Positions 44,031 through 53,025 of a stretch of 60,490 nucleotides of DNA are shown here, piece by piece. Position 1 is the stretch's first letter. Every line of letters starts with the position of its first letter. The notes beneath the pieces are model-generated. The model saw only the letters and a list, made by a program, of their open reading frames with translations. It was not told the origin of the DNA and searched no databases. Source of the stretch: an uncultured Sphingomonadales bacterium (GTDB lineage: Bacteria > Pseudomonadota > Alphaproteobacteria > Sphingomonadales > Sphingomonadaceae); contig CAINGT010000055.1 of the NCBI GenBank assembly GCA_903848655.1, forward strand, positions 1 to 60,490, in the 5' to 3' direction. The translations under genes were made by a program, and so were the position numbers.

Positions 44031-45725
44031 ATGACCGAAAACTGGGACAAGACCGTTGACATCGTGGTCGTGGGATCGGGTGCGGGTGGGCTGCTTACCG
44101 CGCTTGTCGCGGCGAAAAACCATGCATCCGTGCTGATTGTCGAAAAAGACAAGCTGTGGGGCGGTACCAGCGCCACGTCGGGCGGGGGCATCTGGATTCC
44201 CGGCAGCGATCAGGCCAAAGCTGCGGGCTTTGACGACAACCTTGATGATGCGTTTGCGTATGTGCGCGGCCTGTCTGCCGATAATGTGCCTGATGCCAAT
44301 ATCCGCGCGTTTGTCGATACGGCGGCAGCCATGCTGCGCTGGGTGACGGCAAACACCCGGATCGTTTATACCGCGCAGCCTTATCCCGATTACCATGCTG
44401 AAAACCCCGGTGGATCGCCCACCGGTTTCCGCACGCATTTGCCCGAATTGTTCGATGGCAGGCTGTTGGGCGATGATCTGAAAACCCAGCGGATGCCCTC
44501 GCCAGCGGCCAGCCTGTTCGGCTATCTCAACTGGACTTTCGCCGAGACCTATCAGTTGCTCTATCGCAGCAAAGGCTGGCTGACCGGGCTGGCCCGCAAT
44601 ATGGCCGCGTACTGGTTCGACTGGCCGTTCCGGTTTTCCTCGCGCAAGGATCGGCGGCTTACTTTGGGCAATGCGCTGACGGGCGGATTGCGGCTGGCAC
44701 TGAATGAGGTGGGGGTGCCGTTGTGGCTGGAAAGCCCGATGCAGGAGCTAGTCCACGATGCCAATGGCCGGGTTACCGGCATTGTGGTGACCAAAGACGG
44801 CAAGACCTTGCGCATCGCCGCGCGCAAGGGTGTGGTGCTGGCCGCCGGGGGCTTTGACAAAAACCGGATGATGCGCGCGGAAAATGCCCCGCTCTATCCC
44901 CATCCGCATCTGTCGGGCGGCGTCAGCAGCAATACCGGCGATTCGATCCGCGCCGGGCAAGCCATCGGGGCGGCGACGATGAACCTGCAATCCGCGTGGG
45001 CAGCGCCGGTGTTCCATGTGCCGGGTGAAGATCGCGGGCGGCTGGTGACAATCGAACGCGCGTTGCCGGGGTGCATCATGGTCAACCAGTCGGGCGAACG
45101 CTATCTCAACGAAGCGGCGTCGTATCATATCGTCGGCCAGCAGATGGCGCGCCGCGCACTCGATCATGGCGATGCCTCGCCAAGCTGGATGGTGTTTGAT
45201 GCCGCCTATCGCGCTGCATTCCCGATGGGCCCGCTGCTGCCGCTGGTGCCCGATGGGTTGCAATCGCGCGGGGTCAAGGCGATCCTGAAAAAGGGCCGCA
45301 CGGTAGAGGAACTCGCCGCCGCGATCGGCGCTGATCCGGCGCGGCTGGCCGCCACGATTGCCCGTTTCAATATTGGCGCGGCGGTGGGGGAGGACCCTGA
45401 TTTTCATCGGGGAGAGGCGGCCTACGACAAAATGTATGGCGATTATCGCCACCAGCCCAATCCGTGCCTGCGCCCGCTGACCCAGGCGCCGTTTTATGCC
45501 ATGCCGATCTATCCCGGCGATATCGGCACCAATGGCGGTCTGGTCACCAATGCCAGGGCGCAAGTGCTGGACGCGCAAGGGCAGGCGATTGCCGGGCTTT
45601 ATGCCGTGGGCAACAATGCCGCATCATCGATGGGGGAAAGCTATCCGGGCGCGGGGGTAACGATCGGCCCGGCGATGACGTTTGGGTATATCGCCGCGCG
45701 CGATCTGACCGGTGCCAACGACTAG
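44031..45725 (+). CDS. FAD-dependent oxidoreductase, 3-ketosteroid Delta1-dehydrogenase-like
   Basis: A 564-aa flavoprotein of the succinate dehydrogenase/KstD superfamily. GSGAGG (15-20) and GGTSATSGGGIWIPG bind FAD, and the C-terminal TNGGLVTN...SYPGAGVTIGPAMTFGYIA matches KstD-type enzymes, including the Tyr-Pro-Gly catalytic segment. Such enzymes dehydrogenate ring carbons next to a ketone. It starts 167 bp from the divergent SDR and is followed by the AtuA-like gene after 18 bp. Together with the monooxygenase and enone reductases it supports a cyclic-ketone or steroid-like substrate. Confidence 0.88.
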   Translation: MTENWDKTVDIVVVGSGAGGLLTALVAAKNHASVLIVEKDKLWGGTSATSGGGIWIPGSDQAKAAGFDDNLDDAFAYVRGLSADNVPDANIRAFVDTAAAMLRWVTANTRIVYTAQPYPDYHAENPGGSPTGFRTHLPELFDGRLLGDDLKTQRMPSPAASLFGYLNWTFAETYQLLYRSKGWLTGLARNMAAYWFDWPFRFSSRKDRRLTLGNALTGGLRLALNEVGVPLWLESPMQELVHDANGRVTGIVVTKDGKTLRIAARKGVVLAAGGFDKNRMMRAENAPLYPHPHLSGGVSSNTGDSIRAGQAIGAATMNLQSAWAAPVFHVPGEDRGRLVTIERALPGCIMVNQSGERYLNEAASYHIVGQQMARRALDHGDASPSWMVFDAAYRAAFPMGPLLPLVPDGLQSRGVKAILKKGRTVEELAAAIGADPARLAATIARFNIGAAVGEDPDFHRGEAAYDKMYGDYRHQPNPCLRPLTQAPFYAMPIYPGDIGTNGGLVTNARAQVLDAQGQAIAGLYAVGNNAASSMGESYPGAGVTIGPAMTFGYIAARDLTGAND

Positions 45726-45743
45726 AGCCGTTGGGGAAACGCG

Positions 45744-47567
45744 ATGGCGGCCATGCAGGCAGATAAAATCGTGCGCGTCGGCGGTGCCAGCGGCGCGCTG
45801 AATGACAGCGTGATCGCGGTGCCGGGGCTGCTGACCGTGCCCGGTCTCAACTACCTTGCGTTCGACTATCTGGGCGAAGGCGCGATGGGCCTGTTTCGCC
45901 GGATGAAGCAGGCCGATCCCGCTTCGGGTTTTCTGCCTGATTTTGTCGATATCCACATCGGCCCCTATCTTGCCGAAATCAAGGCATGCGGCATCCGGGT
46001 AATCGCCAATGCGGGCGGGATGAATCCCGAAGGTCTGGCTGATCTGATCCGCGCTCGCGCAGCCGCACAAGGCCTTGACCTGCAGATTGCCACCGTGACG
46101 GGCGATGATGTCGAAGCGCTGGTGCCCGCTTTGCGCGCTGAAGGCTTGCGCGATATGTACAACGCCATGCCGCTGCCGCCCGGCGATCTTGGCATTCACG
46201 CCTATCTCGGGGCCTTTCCGATTGCCCGCGCGCTCGATGCCGGGGCGGACATGGTAATCACCGGGCGCGTGGTGGATTCAGCGCTGATCCTGGGGCCACT
46301 GATCCACGAATTTGGCTGGCGGGCGCAAGACCATGATCTGCTTGCGGCGGGCACGGTCGCGGGGCATCTGCTGGAATGCGGTGCGCAAGCCACTGGCGGC
46401 ACATTCACTGATTGGCAGGACGTACCGGGCTGGGCGAACATCGGTTTTCCCGTGGGGGAATGTCACGCCGATGGCACTGTCGTCATCACCAAGCCCGCAG
46501 GCACTGGCGGGCTCGTATCAGTCGGCACGATTGCCGAACAATTGCTGTACGAAGTGGGCGATCCGCAGGCCTATATCGTGCCGGATGTGGTCTGCGATTT
46601 CAGCGCGGTCACGCTCGAACAGGTGGGGCCAGATCGGGTACGCGTTAGCGGGGCAAGGGGCTATCCCCCGACCGATAGCTTGAAAGTCTGCGCCACGTAT
46701 GATGCGGGCTGGCGTTCGGTCGCGCTGATCCCCGTGATCGGGATCGACGCGGTGGCCAAAGCCCGGCGGCAGGCAGAAGCACTGCTCGAACGCACCGCCA
46801 CGCTGTTGGCCGCGCGCGGCTGGGGCGCATGGCGCAGTACCCATGTCGAAGTGATCGGCACTGAAACCGCCTATGGCCCGCGCGCACAGCCGCTGTGGCC
46901 GCGCGAAGTGCTGCTCAAGATCGTGGTGGATCATGATCTCGCAGCGCCGTGCCTGCTGTTTGGCCGCGAACAAACGACCGCGATCATGAACATGGCGGTG
47001 GGTACCGCGATTGCACCAATCATCGCCGCGCCGCGCGCCTTTCCGCTGACCGGCATGTTTTTCGGCCTGATCGGACGCGACCGTGCCGCCGCGACCGTGC
47101 GGCTGGAAGGCCGCGATCTGAACTTTGCCGATCCGGTGGTGGCGGGTTTTGATCCGGCGGCAATCGTGCGCCCGCCGGTTCCCGCCCCGGCCAGCGTCGG
47201 CGCGGTCGATGTGCCGCTGATCGCGCTCGCATGGGCGCGCAGCGGTGACAAGGGCCGCCTGTTCAATGTGGCGGTGATCGCGCGGCGGCCGGAATATCTG
47301 CCCTTTATCCGCGCCGCGCTGTCCCGGGCGGCGGTGACCGACTGGTTTCGGCACGTGTTCGATGATCCGGCCACTGCCGCGCTTGGCGTCTATGACGTGC
47401 CCGGCAGCCACGCGATCAACTTTGTGGCGCACGACGCGCAAGGCGGGGGGATCAATCTTTCACCACGCTTCGATGCTGCCGCGAAAAGCATGGGGCAGCA
47501 TCTGCTGGAAATGCTCGTGCGCGTGCCTGCGGATATGGTGCGGACAGGAGAAGACGATGGTGGATGA
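45744..47567 (+). CDS. AtuA-family (DUF1446) protein with C-terminal AtuA-like domain
   Basis: A 607-aa protein. Residues 10 to about 455 match the AtuA/DUF1446 family (VRVGGASGALNDSV, LVDSALILGP-type segment near TGRVVDSALILGPL). Residues about 490-600 form the smaller AtuA C-terminal domain (LAWARSGDKGRLFNVAVIAR). AtuA belongs to the acyclic-terpene utilisation operon of Pseudomonas, where its reaction is unknown. Its 3' end overlaps the start of Coq4-B by 11 bp. It is a candidate hydratase or lyase acting on a CoA-linked intermediate, but that is a guess. Confidence 0.85.
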   Translation: MAAMQADKIVRVGGASGALNDSVIAVPGLLTVPGLNYLAFDYLGEGAMGLFRRMKQADPASGFLPDFVDIHIGPYLAEIKACGIRVIANAGGMNPEGLADLIRARAAAQGLDLQIATVTGDDVEALVPALRAEGLRDMYNAMPLPPGDLGIHAYLGAFPIARALDAGADMVITGRVVDSALILGPLIHEFGWRAQDHDLLAAGTVAGHLLECGAQATGGTFTDWQDVPGWANIGFPVGECHADGTVVITKPAGTGGLVSVGTIAEQLLYEVGDPQAYIVPDVVCDFSAVTLEQVGPDRVRVSGARGYPPTDSLKVCATYDAGWRSVALIPVIGIDAVAKARRQAEALLERTATLLAARGWGAWRSTHVEVIGTETAYGPRAQPLWPREVLLKIVVDHDLAAPCLLFGREQTTAIMNMAVGTAIAPIIAAPRAFPLTGMFFGLIGRDRAAATVRLEGRDLNFADPVVAGFDPAAIVRPPVPAPASVGAVDVPLIALAWARSGDKGRLFNVAVIARRPEYLPFIRAALSRAAVTDWFRHVFDDPATAALGVYDVPGSHAINFVAHDAQGGGINLSPRFDAAAKSMGQHLLEMLVRVPADMVRTGEDDGG

Positions 47568-48381
47568 TGTTCCCTATCTGGCGCGCGGTGCGCGGCCAAT
47601 GACCACCGACAGCACGGGGCTGATCAGTTCGTCGGCTTACCTCAACGAGCCGCGCCTGCGCGACTGGCTGGCGAGCGCGTTTTTGCGCAAAAGCGGCAAA
47701 GACACGCCCACCGCGCTCGATGCGTACAAGCTGTACGCAATTCTGGGGGATATTTTTGATGTTGAGCGGATCGAGGCGCTGTTCACGCAGGAACGCGCGC
47801 GCTGGCCCGATCTGGATCGCTGGTTTGCCGCCGGGTTTTCATCAACCTTTACCGTCGATCAACTGCTCGCCAACCCGCCCGGATCGCTCGGCCATATTTT
47901 CGGCACATATCTAAAAGCTAACGGGTTCGAGATCGATATCGTGCCCCGGTTCGAACCGAAGAACCAGTTTCAGTATTTTTCGCTGCGCAGCGGGCAGACG
48001 CATGATCTTGAACACATCGTCTGCGGCGGCGGGTTTGATATCATTGGTGAGCTTGTCCCGTATTTCGGGCGGCTAAGCAATTTGCCGCGCTTTCTTGATG
48101 CGGAACTGGTGGGGCTTATCAATCCGGGTCAGGTGCTGGGCGCGCTGCGGCTGATTTCGCGCACCGGGCTGCACTATCATGCCGCCTTTCCCACCGTGTT
48201 GCGCGCGATGCGCTGCGGGATGGACGTGGGCGAACAGTCCGGTCCGTACTTCATGGCAAAGTACGAAGACGTGTTTCATCTGCCGCTGGCCGAGGCGCGT
48301 GCCGCGCTTGGCATCGTGGGCGCAATCGATCTCGACAGCCGCGCCGCATCGCTCGCCTGGCCGGAATATCAGCCCGAATAA
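47557..48381 (+). CDS. Coq4-family protein, paralogue B
   Basis: A 274-aa protein clearly paralogous to Coq4-A: DVPYLARG at the N-terminus, LRSGQTHDLEHIVCGGGF with the full HDxxHx11E motif (His149, Asp150, His153, Glu165), and the same C-terminal segment YEDVFHLPLAEARAALG. The ATG at 47557 follows AGGAGAAGACG and overlaps the AtuA-like gene by 11 bp, so the two products are made together. It is the last gene of the plus-strand series. Proposed role as for Coq4-A: a ring decarboxylase, hydroxylase or related metal enzyme in catabolism. Confidence 0.86.
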   Translation: MVDDVPYLARGARPMTTDSTGLISSSAYLNEPRLRDWLASAFLRKSGKDTPTALDAYKLYAILGDIFDVERIEALFTQERARWPDLDRWFAAGFSSTFTVDQLLANPPGSLGHIFGTYLKANGFEIDIVPRFEPKNQFQYFSLRSGQTHDLEHIVCGGGFDIIGELVPYFGRLSNLPRFLDAELVGLINPGQVLGALRLISRTGLHYHAAFPTVLRAMRCGMDVGEQSGPYFMAKYEDVFHLPLAEARAALGIVGAIDLDSRAASLAWPEYQPE

Positions 48382-48450
48382 CCGCGCATAAACCTAACCG
48401 CGCATAAACCAGCGCCGCCCCGCCACCCTTCGGCAGCGGGGCGGCGGCTG

Positions 48451-49332
48451 TTACTCCGCCGCTTCTAGCAACGGTTCGCCGTAGTGCGGATCATCTTCGT
48501 TGCACAGCCGGTTGGTCTGTTCCCACGTCCCCTGGGGCAGGACCGGGGTGATGTTGAGTTCGGCGCGGATGTCGCTGATCTGATGGTCAACATACGCGCG
48601 CCAGTCAACCAGCATCAGCGGATAAGCCCAGTTGCGGCCTTGTTCTGCGCCAAGATATTCCGCTTCAAGATTAAGCACCATCGCCTCGGGATAATGGAGG
48701 CCATCTTTCATGATCGTCTTGGCCTTGAGGTACGTGGCGATGCGGCTGAAAAACGCGCTCAACGACGGGTGAAAATACCGTGCCTTGGCGTGCATATTGG
48801 CAGTCAACAGCGCCACTTCGCCGCCGTGGTTGGGGCCGAACCCGGTGACCATATGCTCAATGTCATGGGTCAGCGCGGTCTGGCGCAAATAGAACGTGAA
48901 ATCGTTGACGACCTTCACTTCCTGAAAAAACAGATCGAGCTGATAGCCGCTGCTGACCATGAAATCGCGGATTCGCGCGCCAAGCGTGCCCGGCAGGCAA
49001 TGGTCCAGCTCCGCAATGGTAAAGTTGGCAAGGCTGCGTTTTTCAAGCCATTCGCGAAAGCGCGGCAGGCGCGCCTTTTCGGCTTCGAACAGGCCGATCA
49101 CTTCGTGCATATCTTCCAGATCGTGCAGGATTTGCGCAACTTCGGGAATATAGGCAGTATTGGGCAAGTCCGGCCCGTTGCGGCGCAGCATTTCCTGCGC
49201 GATCAACGCGCGCAACGGTGCGTGGTTCAGATAGCGCGATGAACTGACCAGTACCGAACTTTCGGTGGCGATGGTCTTGATCGCGCCGTTGAAATAGTCA
49301 CGGTCGGCGTCGCTTATTTTCGCTTCAGTCAT
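48451..49332 (-). CDS. Coq4-family protein, paralogue C
   Basis: A 293-aa, more divergent Coq4-family protein. The metal motif is complete (His156, Asp157, His160, Glu172, in LTHDIEHMVTGFGPNHGGE), but the N-terminus lacks DVPYLARG and the CGGGF stretch is TGFGP. It shares SSVLVSSSRYLN with Coq4-A. I start it at 49332, 9 nt after AAAGG; ATG at 49341 abuts that site. It lies 65 bp behind amidohydrolase paralogue 2 on the same strand, so this Coq4 also pairs with an amidohydrolase. Confidence 0.82.
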   Translation of the reverse strand: MTEAKISDADRDYFNGAIKTIATESSVLVSSSRYLNHAPLRALIAQEMLRRNGPDLPNTAYIPEVAQILHDLEDMHEVIGLFEAEKARLPRFREWLEKRSLANFTIAELDHCLPGTLGARIRDFMVSSGYQLDLFFQEVKVVNDFTFYLRQTALTHDIEHMVTGFGPNHGGEVALLTANMHAKARYFHPSLSAFFSRIATYLKAKTIMKDGLHYPEAMVLNLEAEYLGAEQGRNWAYPLMLVDWRAYVDHQISDIRAELNITPVLPQGTWEQTNRLCNEDDPHYGEPLLEAAE

Positions 49333-49397
49333 GGCTGGCATCCTTTGGTTCGATGGCGGCTTGTTATGGGGCCTGATTGATTTCGCACGGCTGCGGC

Positions 49398-51140
49398 TTA
49401 TTCAGCCGCCACCGCCATCGCCACCGTGTCGTTGCCGGGCGACAGGAATTCACCGGGTTTTGCGCCAGTGTAAGCCCCGTTTTCAAACGTTGGCACCCCG
49501 TTGACGAGCGTCAGGCGGGTGGGCATCGCGGCGCGTGTAAAGCGCCAGATCGTACCGCCTTTGCCATCGGGCACGTCATGCGCCTTTTCCATATCGCGGC
49601 GCTGCACTTCATCGAGGTTGAACACCGCGATATCCGCCCGCTTGCCTTCTGCAATCACCCCGCGATCGACCAGATTGAAGTGCCCGGCCAGCTTGCCGGT
49701 CATCACGTGCACCGCTTCTTCGATCGTCATGCGCTGTTCATCGCGCACATATTGCGTCAGCAGCAGCGCGTTTTCGCCGCCGCCGCACAGCATCTGCAAA
49801 TGCGCGCCCGCATCGGAAATATTGCCGACACTTTTGGGATCGCGCATCAATTCCAAGGTCAGGTCTTCGTCTTTGGGGAAGGGGGCCATGTGCACGGTGG
49901 ATCGCACGCCGTTGATCAGGATCCATTCGGCCATCGCATCCGAGCGGTGCAACCCGCGGGACGCGGCATAGGCTTCGAGCGTGATCCCCACCGGGCCGGT
50001 GCCGTTTTCGCTGTCGAGCAGGAACAGTTCCTGCGGGTTGCGCAGCGGCGAATGCGGCCATGCTTGCGTGTCCCAGCTTTCGCGCGCGCGGGCGCGCCAG
50101 TCGGGATCGCCCAGCAGGCGCGCCTTTTCCGAAAAATCATCGGCCAGCACGACTTCGTGCCACACATAATCGTTCGATTGGGCAAAGATCAGCGATTTGA
50201 TCAGGCTGAGCGTCGAAGTCGGCGACACATGCGCGAAACCGGGCCACACATCGACCCCGGCATCGCGCATCGACTGCATGCTGGCCTGCATGGCGGGCAG
50301 GATCGCCTTCTGGAATTCCAGCGTCGGGATCCCGCCGGCGATCTGCACGCGGATCGGGCGACCTGCGAGCATTTTTTCCAGCCGTTTCAGGTTGTCCGGA
50401 CCGGTCATGCGCATGAACGTATCGACGATGACCTGATAGCAGGAATTGGGATAGCGGGCCATGACATCGAACAGCGCCTCAAACTCCGCATCATCGGCCA
50501 GCAGCGAGGGTACCGGGCGGTTCTGCCCGTCGTGGTCGTGCATATTGTCGGACATGCCGAGCGCGCCCGCCGCCAAAGCATCGTCAAGCAAGTCTGCCAT
50601 ATGGGCAATTTCAGCCGGGGTGGCCGCACGGTCCCATGCCTCTACCCCCATCGCCGCCAGACGGATCGCAATGTGGCCGACATACGCAGCATAATTCAGC
50701 GGAACGCGCACATTGCGTTCGACCGAAGCGCGATATTCCGACCACGTGTTCCAGTCCCACGGCAAATTCTGCATGAACGGGCCTTCGGGAATATCTTCGA
50801 AGAACGAGAAAATGCCGATCATTTCGCGCTGTGCCGGCATATATTTGTGCAGCGGTGCGGGGGAGAACCCGCAATTGCCCATAATCATCGTTGTCGCGCC
50901 ATAACCGGGCAATGGATCGAGATCGGGCTGCCACCACATCGTGCCATCATAATGGGTATGGCTTTCAATGAACCCTGGTGTCACCTGACAGCCACTGGCA
51001 TCGAACACCCGTTCGCCGGCGGGGGCCAGTGCGGTGCCCACTTCGGCAATCACGCCGCCACGCACACGCACATCGGCCTTGAACGCGGGTGCGCCGGTGC
51101 CATCGACAACGGTGCCGTTCTTGATCAGGATGTCAGACAT
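49398..51140 (-). CDS. D-aminoacylase-like amidohydrolase (COG3653 type), paralogue 2
   Basis: A 580-aa amidohydrolase-superfamily protein. ESHTHYDGTMWW holds His61 and His63, MGNCGFSPAP holds Cys90, and NISDAGAHLQM holds the catalytic-type Asp. The middle reads VQIAGGIPTLEFQ where D-aminoacylases have a His-x-Arg segment. This variant is common in actinobacterial and sphingomonad catabolic clusters under the label N-acyl-D-amino-acid deacylase. The ATG at 51140 follows GGGAGAATGCA. It is divergent from a helix-turn-helix regulator gene and followed by Coq4-C. Substrate unknown. Confidence 0.86.
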   Translation of the reverse strand: MSDILIKNGTVVDGTGAPAFKADVRVRGGVIAEVGTALAPAGERVFDASGCQVTPGFIESHTHYDGTMWWQPDLDPLPGYGATTMIMGNCGFSPAPLHKYMPAQREMIGIFSFFEDIPEGPFMQNLPWDWNTWSEYRASVERNVRVPLNYAAYVGHIAIRLAAMGVEAWDRAATPAEIAHMADLLDDALAAGALGMSDNMHDHDGQNRPVPSLLADDAEFEALFDVMARYPNSCYQVIVDTFMRMTGPDNLKRLEKMLAGRPIRVQIAGGIPTLEFQKAILPAMQASMQSMRDAGVDVWPGFAHVSPTSTLSLIKSLIFAQSNDYVWHEVVLADDFSEKARLLGDPDWRARARESWDTQAWPHSPLRNPQELFLLDSENGTGPVGITLEAYAASRGLHRSDAMAEWILINGVRSTVHMAPFPKDEDLTLELMRDPKSVGNISDAGAHLQMLCGGGENALLLTQYVRDEQRMTIEEAVHVMTGKLAGHFNLVDRGVIAEGKRADIAVFNLDEVQRRDMEKAHDVPDGKGGTIWRFTRAAMPTRLTLVNGVPTFENGAYTGAKPGEFLSPGNDTVAMAVAAE

Positions 51141-51323
51141 TGCATTCTCCCACGATAGTGTTCTTGCGTGTTCTTGTGCACAGCATTCCGCCGGGCCCGC
51201 GCAAAATGCTGCATGGCCCCGGCTTGCTGGCATGGTTCACGCGGCGCAGCATAAGTCCGGTGCGGATTTCGCCGAAACTTTTGCTTGCCAATCGGATCAC
51301 ATCACGATCTTTTGCAGATCAAT

Positions 51324-52076
51324 ATGCGACACGAATCGACAAGTGCGGCAATCCTGAAACTGCTGCGGCGGCATTTGCGGCAGGAAGGCTGGACGGCCTT
51401 GCGCCTTGCCGCCGAACTCGCGGTCAGCGAGGCAACGGCCAAACGCTGGCTTGCGGGCAAAGGCTTGACGCTCGCCCGGCTTGATCGGCTGGCCAGTCTG
51501 GCCGGGCTATCGCTGGCCGATCTGGTGCGCGCGGCTGAAGGCACGCAAGATGGTCTGGCGCGGGAACTGACGCTGGCGCAAGAACGCGCGCTGTCGGCAG
51601 ATATCTTCCTCTCGTTCTTGTTCATGGCGATCCTTGCCGGAATTCAGCCGTCCGAAATCATGACGGATTTTTCACTGCCAGCGGGGATGATGGAAACCGC
51701 ATTGCTGAAACTTGAGCGACTGGCGCTGATCGACCGGTTGCGGCAAGGCCGGGCGCGCGCGCTGGTTGATCGCGCGCTGGTGTTTCGCAAGGCACCACTG
51801 CGATCGCTGTTCGAACGGCACATGAAACAGCTCTATTTCGAACTCGATTATGCCGCGCCCGAAACGCGCTATGCCTCTGAACTGATCAAACTGTCCGACG
51901 TCGGAGCCGCGCAAATGGCCGAATTGATCGAAAAACTGCGCGGCGAAGTCCAGGCTTTGTCCGACCGCGACCGCGAAACCGCCACGTTGCCACGCAAATG
52001 GTACGGCATGCTCAGCGTCATGCGCGAACTGGACCTAAGCGCCGTGCGCGACAGCGGCTGGCAATTGGCGCGATAG
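51324..52076 (+). CDS. Helix-turn-helix (XRE-like) transcriptional regulator
   Basis: A 250-aa regulator. An N-terminal helix-turn-helix (LRRHLRQEGWTALRLAAELA, then VSEATAKRWLAGKGLTLARL) of the Cro/XRE type is joined to a C-terminal mostly helical domain with a hydrophobic stretch (ALSADIFLSFLFMAILAGI) and QMAELIEKLRGEVQALSDRD. I start it at the ATG at 51324; TTG at 51285 would extend it into the divergent promoter. It faces amidohydrolase 2, so it probably controls that gene and Coq4-C. The effector is unknown. Confidence 0.78.
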   Translation: MRHESTSAAILKLLRRHLRQEGWTALRLAAELAVSEATAKRWLAGKGLTLARLDRLASLAGLSLADLVRAAEGTQDGLARELTLAQERALSADIFLSFLFMAILAGIQPSEIMTDFSLPAGMMETALLKLERLALIDRLRQGRARALVDRALVFRKAPLRSLFERHMKQLYFELDYAAPETRYASELIKLSDVGAAQMAELIEKLRGEVQALSDRDRETATLPRKWYGMLSVMRELDLSAVRDSGWQLAR

Positions 52077-52104
52077 ACGTGCAGCCAACAGCGCCGAAAA
52101 TCCG

Positions 52105-52818
52105 CTAACCGCCCTTAATCCGTGCCATCAATTCTCCGAAAATAATAAATGCCCAAATAATAATATTAACTATCAGCGCAATTTTAATCCTCCAGCGCAT
52201 TCGTCCATAAATAACCTGCCAGATTGACTTGTTATGCGAATTTCTTCTGCCCGGAACCAGCGATGTAAGGCCCTTCAATTGCGGATTTCCATTGATCGCC
52301 GATTTATCAAGCAACATCACTTTCAATGTGTCGATAAAATTCAACAGCATGATGTGATAGGGTTGCAAAACATCCTGAACATCAGCGCGCAGGCGTATCT
52401 GGGGATCGAGCAAGCTGTCAAGCGTGAGTGGCCTGCCGTTCTCGTCATTGAGATCACCAAGCGATTTTTCCAGTTTTCGTTCAGCCATGTTCAGAAACCC
52501 ACGCGAGTCAAGATCGCCCGGATCGTAAAGCATTTTCTGAAATTCCGGAGATTCCAGCAAGCCATGCGGAGCGGTGCCCATGATCGCGGCACCGATTGCG
52601 GTTTCCGGCAAGATTACGCAGTTTGCCGCATGATCGATACCATTGCGTCCAAGCGCGGCATTGATCCAGTCACCCCGCACTTGCGCTGCAAGCGCCGCAC
52701 TCAACACGCGCACTTTGCGCATGCCAGACTTGTCGGGAAACATCCCGCCGAAATCAGGAACTTTCATCGTGTTGAAATTGGCAGTTTCAGCCACGCCACA
52801 CTCCATCTGTAACGCCAC
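52105..52818 (-). CDS. Hypothetical protein with C-terminal membrane anchor
   Basis: Up to 237 aa; no family recognised. A soluble N-terminal part (WINAALGRNGIDHAANCVIL...) is followed by a helical middle (SLLDPQIRLRADVQDVLQPY, LLNFIDTLKVMLLDKS), a basic segment (YGRMRWRIK) and one membrane helix (IALIVNIIIWAFIIFGELMA), so the bulk should face the cytoplasm as a tail-anchored protein. The AT-rich codons at its 3' end differ from the neighbours. GTG at 52794, after GGAG, is an alternative start. It lies beside a toxin-antitoxin pair and looks acquired. Confidence 0.6.
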   Translation of the reverse strand: MALQMECGVAETANFNTMKVPDFGGMFPDKSGMRKVRVLSAALAAQVRGDWINAALGRNGIDHAANCVILPETAIGAAIMGTAPHGLLESPEFQKMLYDPGDLDSRGFLNMAERKLEKSLGDLNDENGRPLTLDSLLDPQIRLRADVQDVLQPYHIMLLNFIDTLKVMLLDKSAINGNPQLKGLTSLVPGRRNSHNKSIWQVIYGRMRWRIKIALIVNIIIWAFIIFGELMARIKGG

Positions 52819-53025
52819 GGTCCGCGCGATTGTCCGCGCCTCCCCCGCACCACCGGTAGTCGTACAGAGAATGAAGTGGTGACAGTGCCCTAATATGTGT
52901 GCAGCCGGTCAAGTTCACAGTCACCCTCTTTCCAGTCACTGTTTTCCCGGAAGTTGACAACGAAAATTGATCCATAGATGTGCAAGGCCGATATGCCGCA
53001 ATATGACGGCGATCGAGGCCAATTT

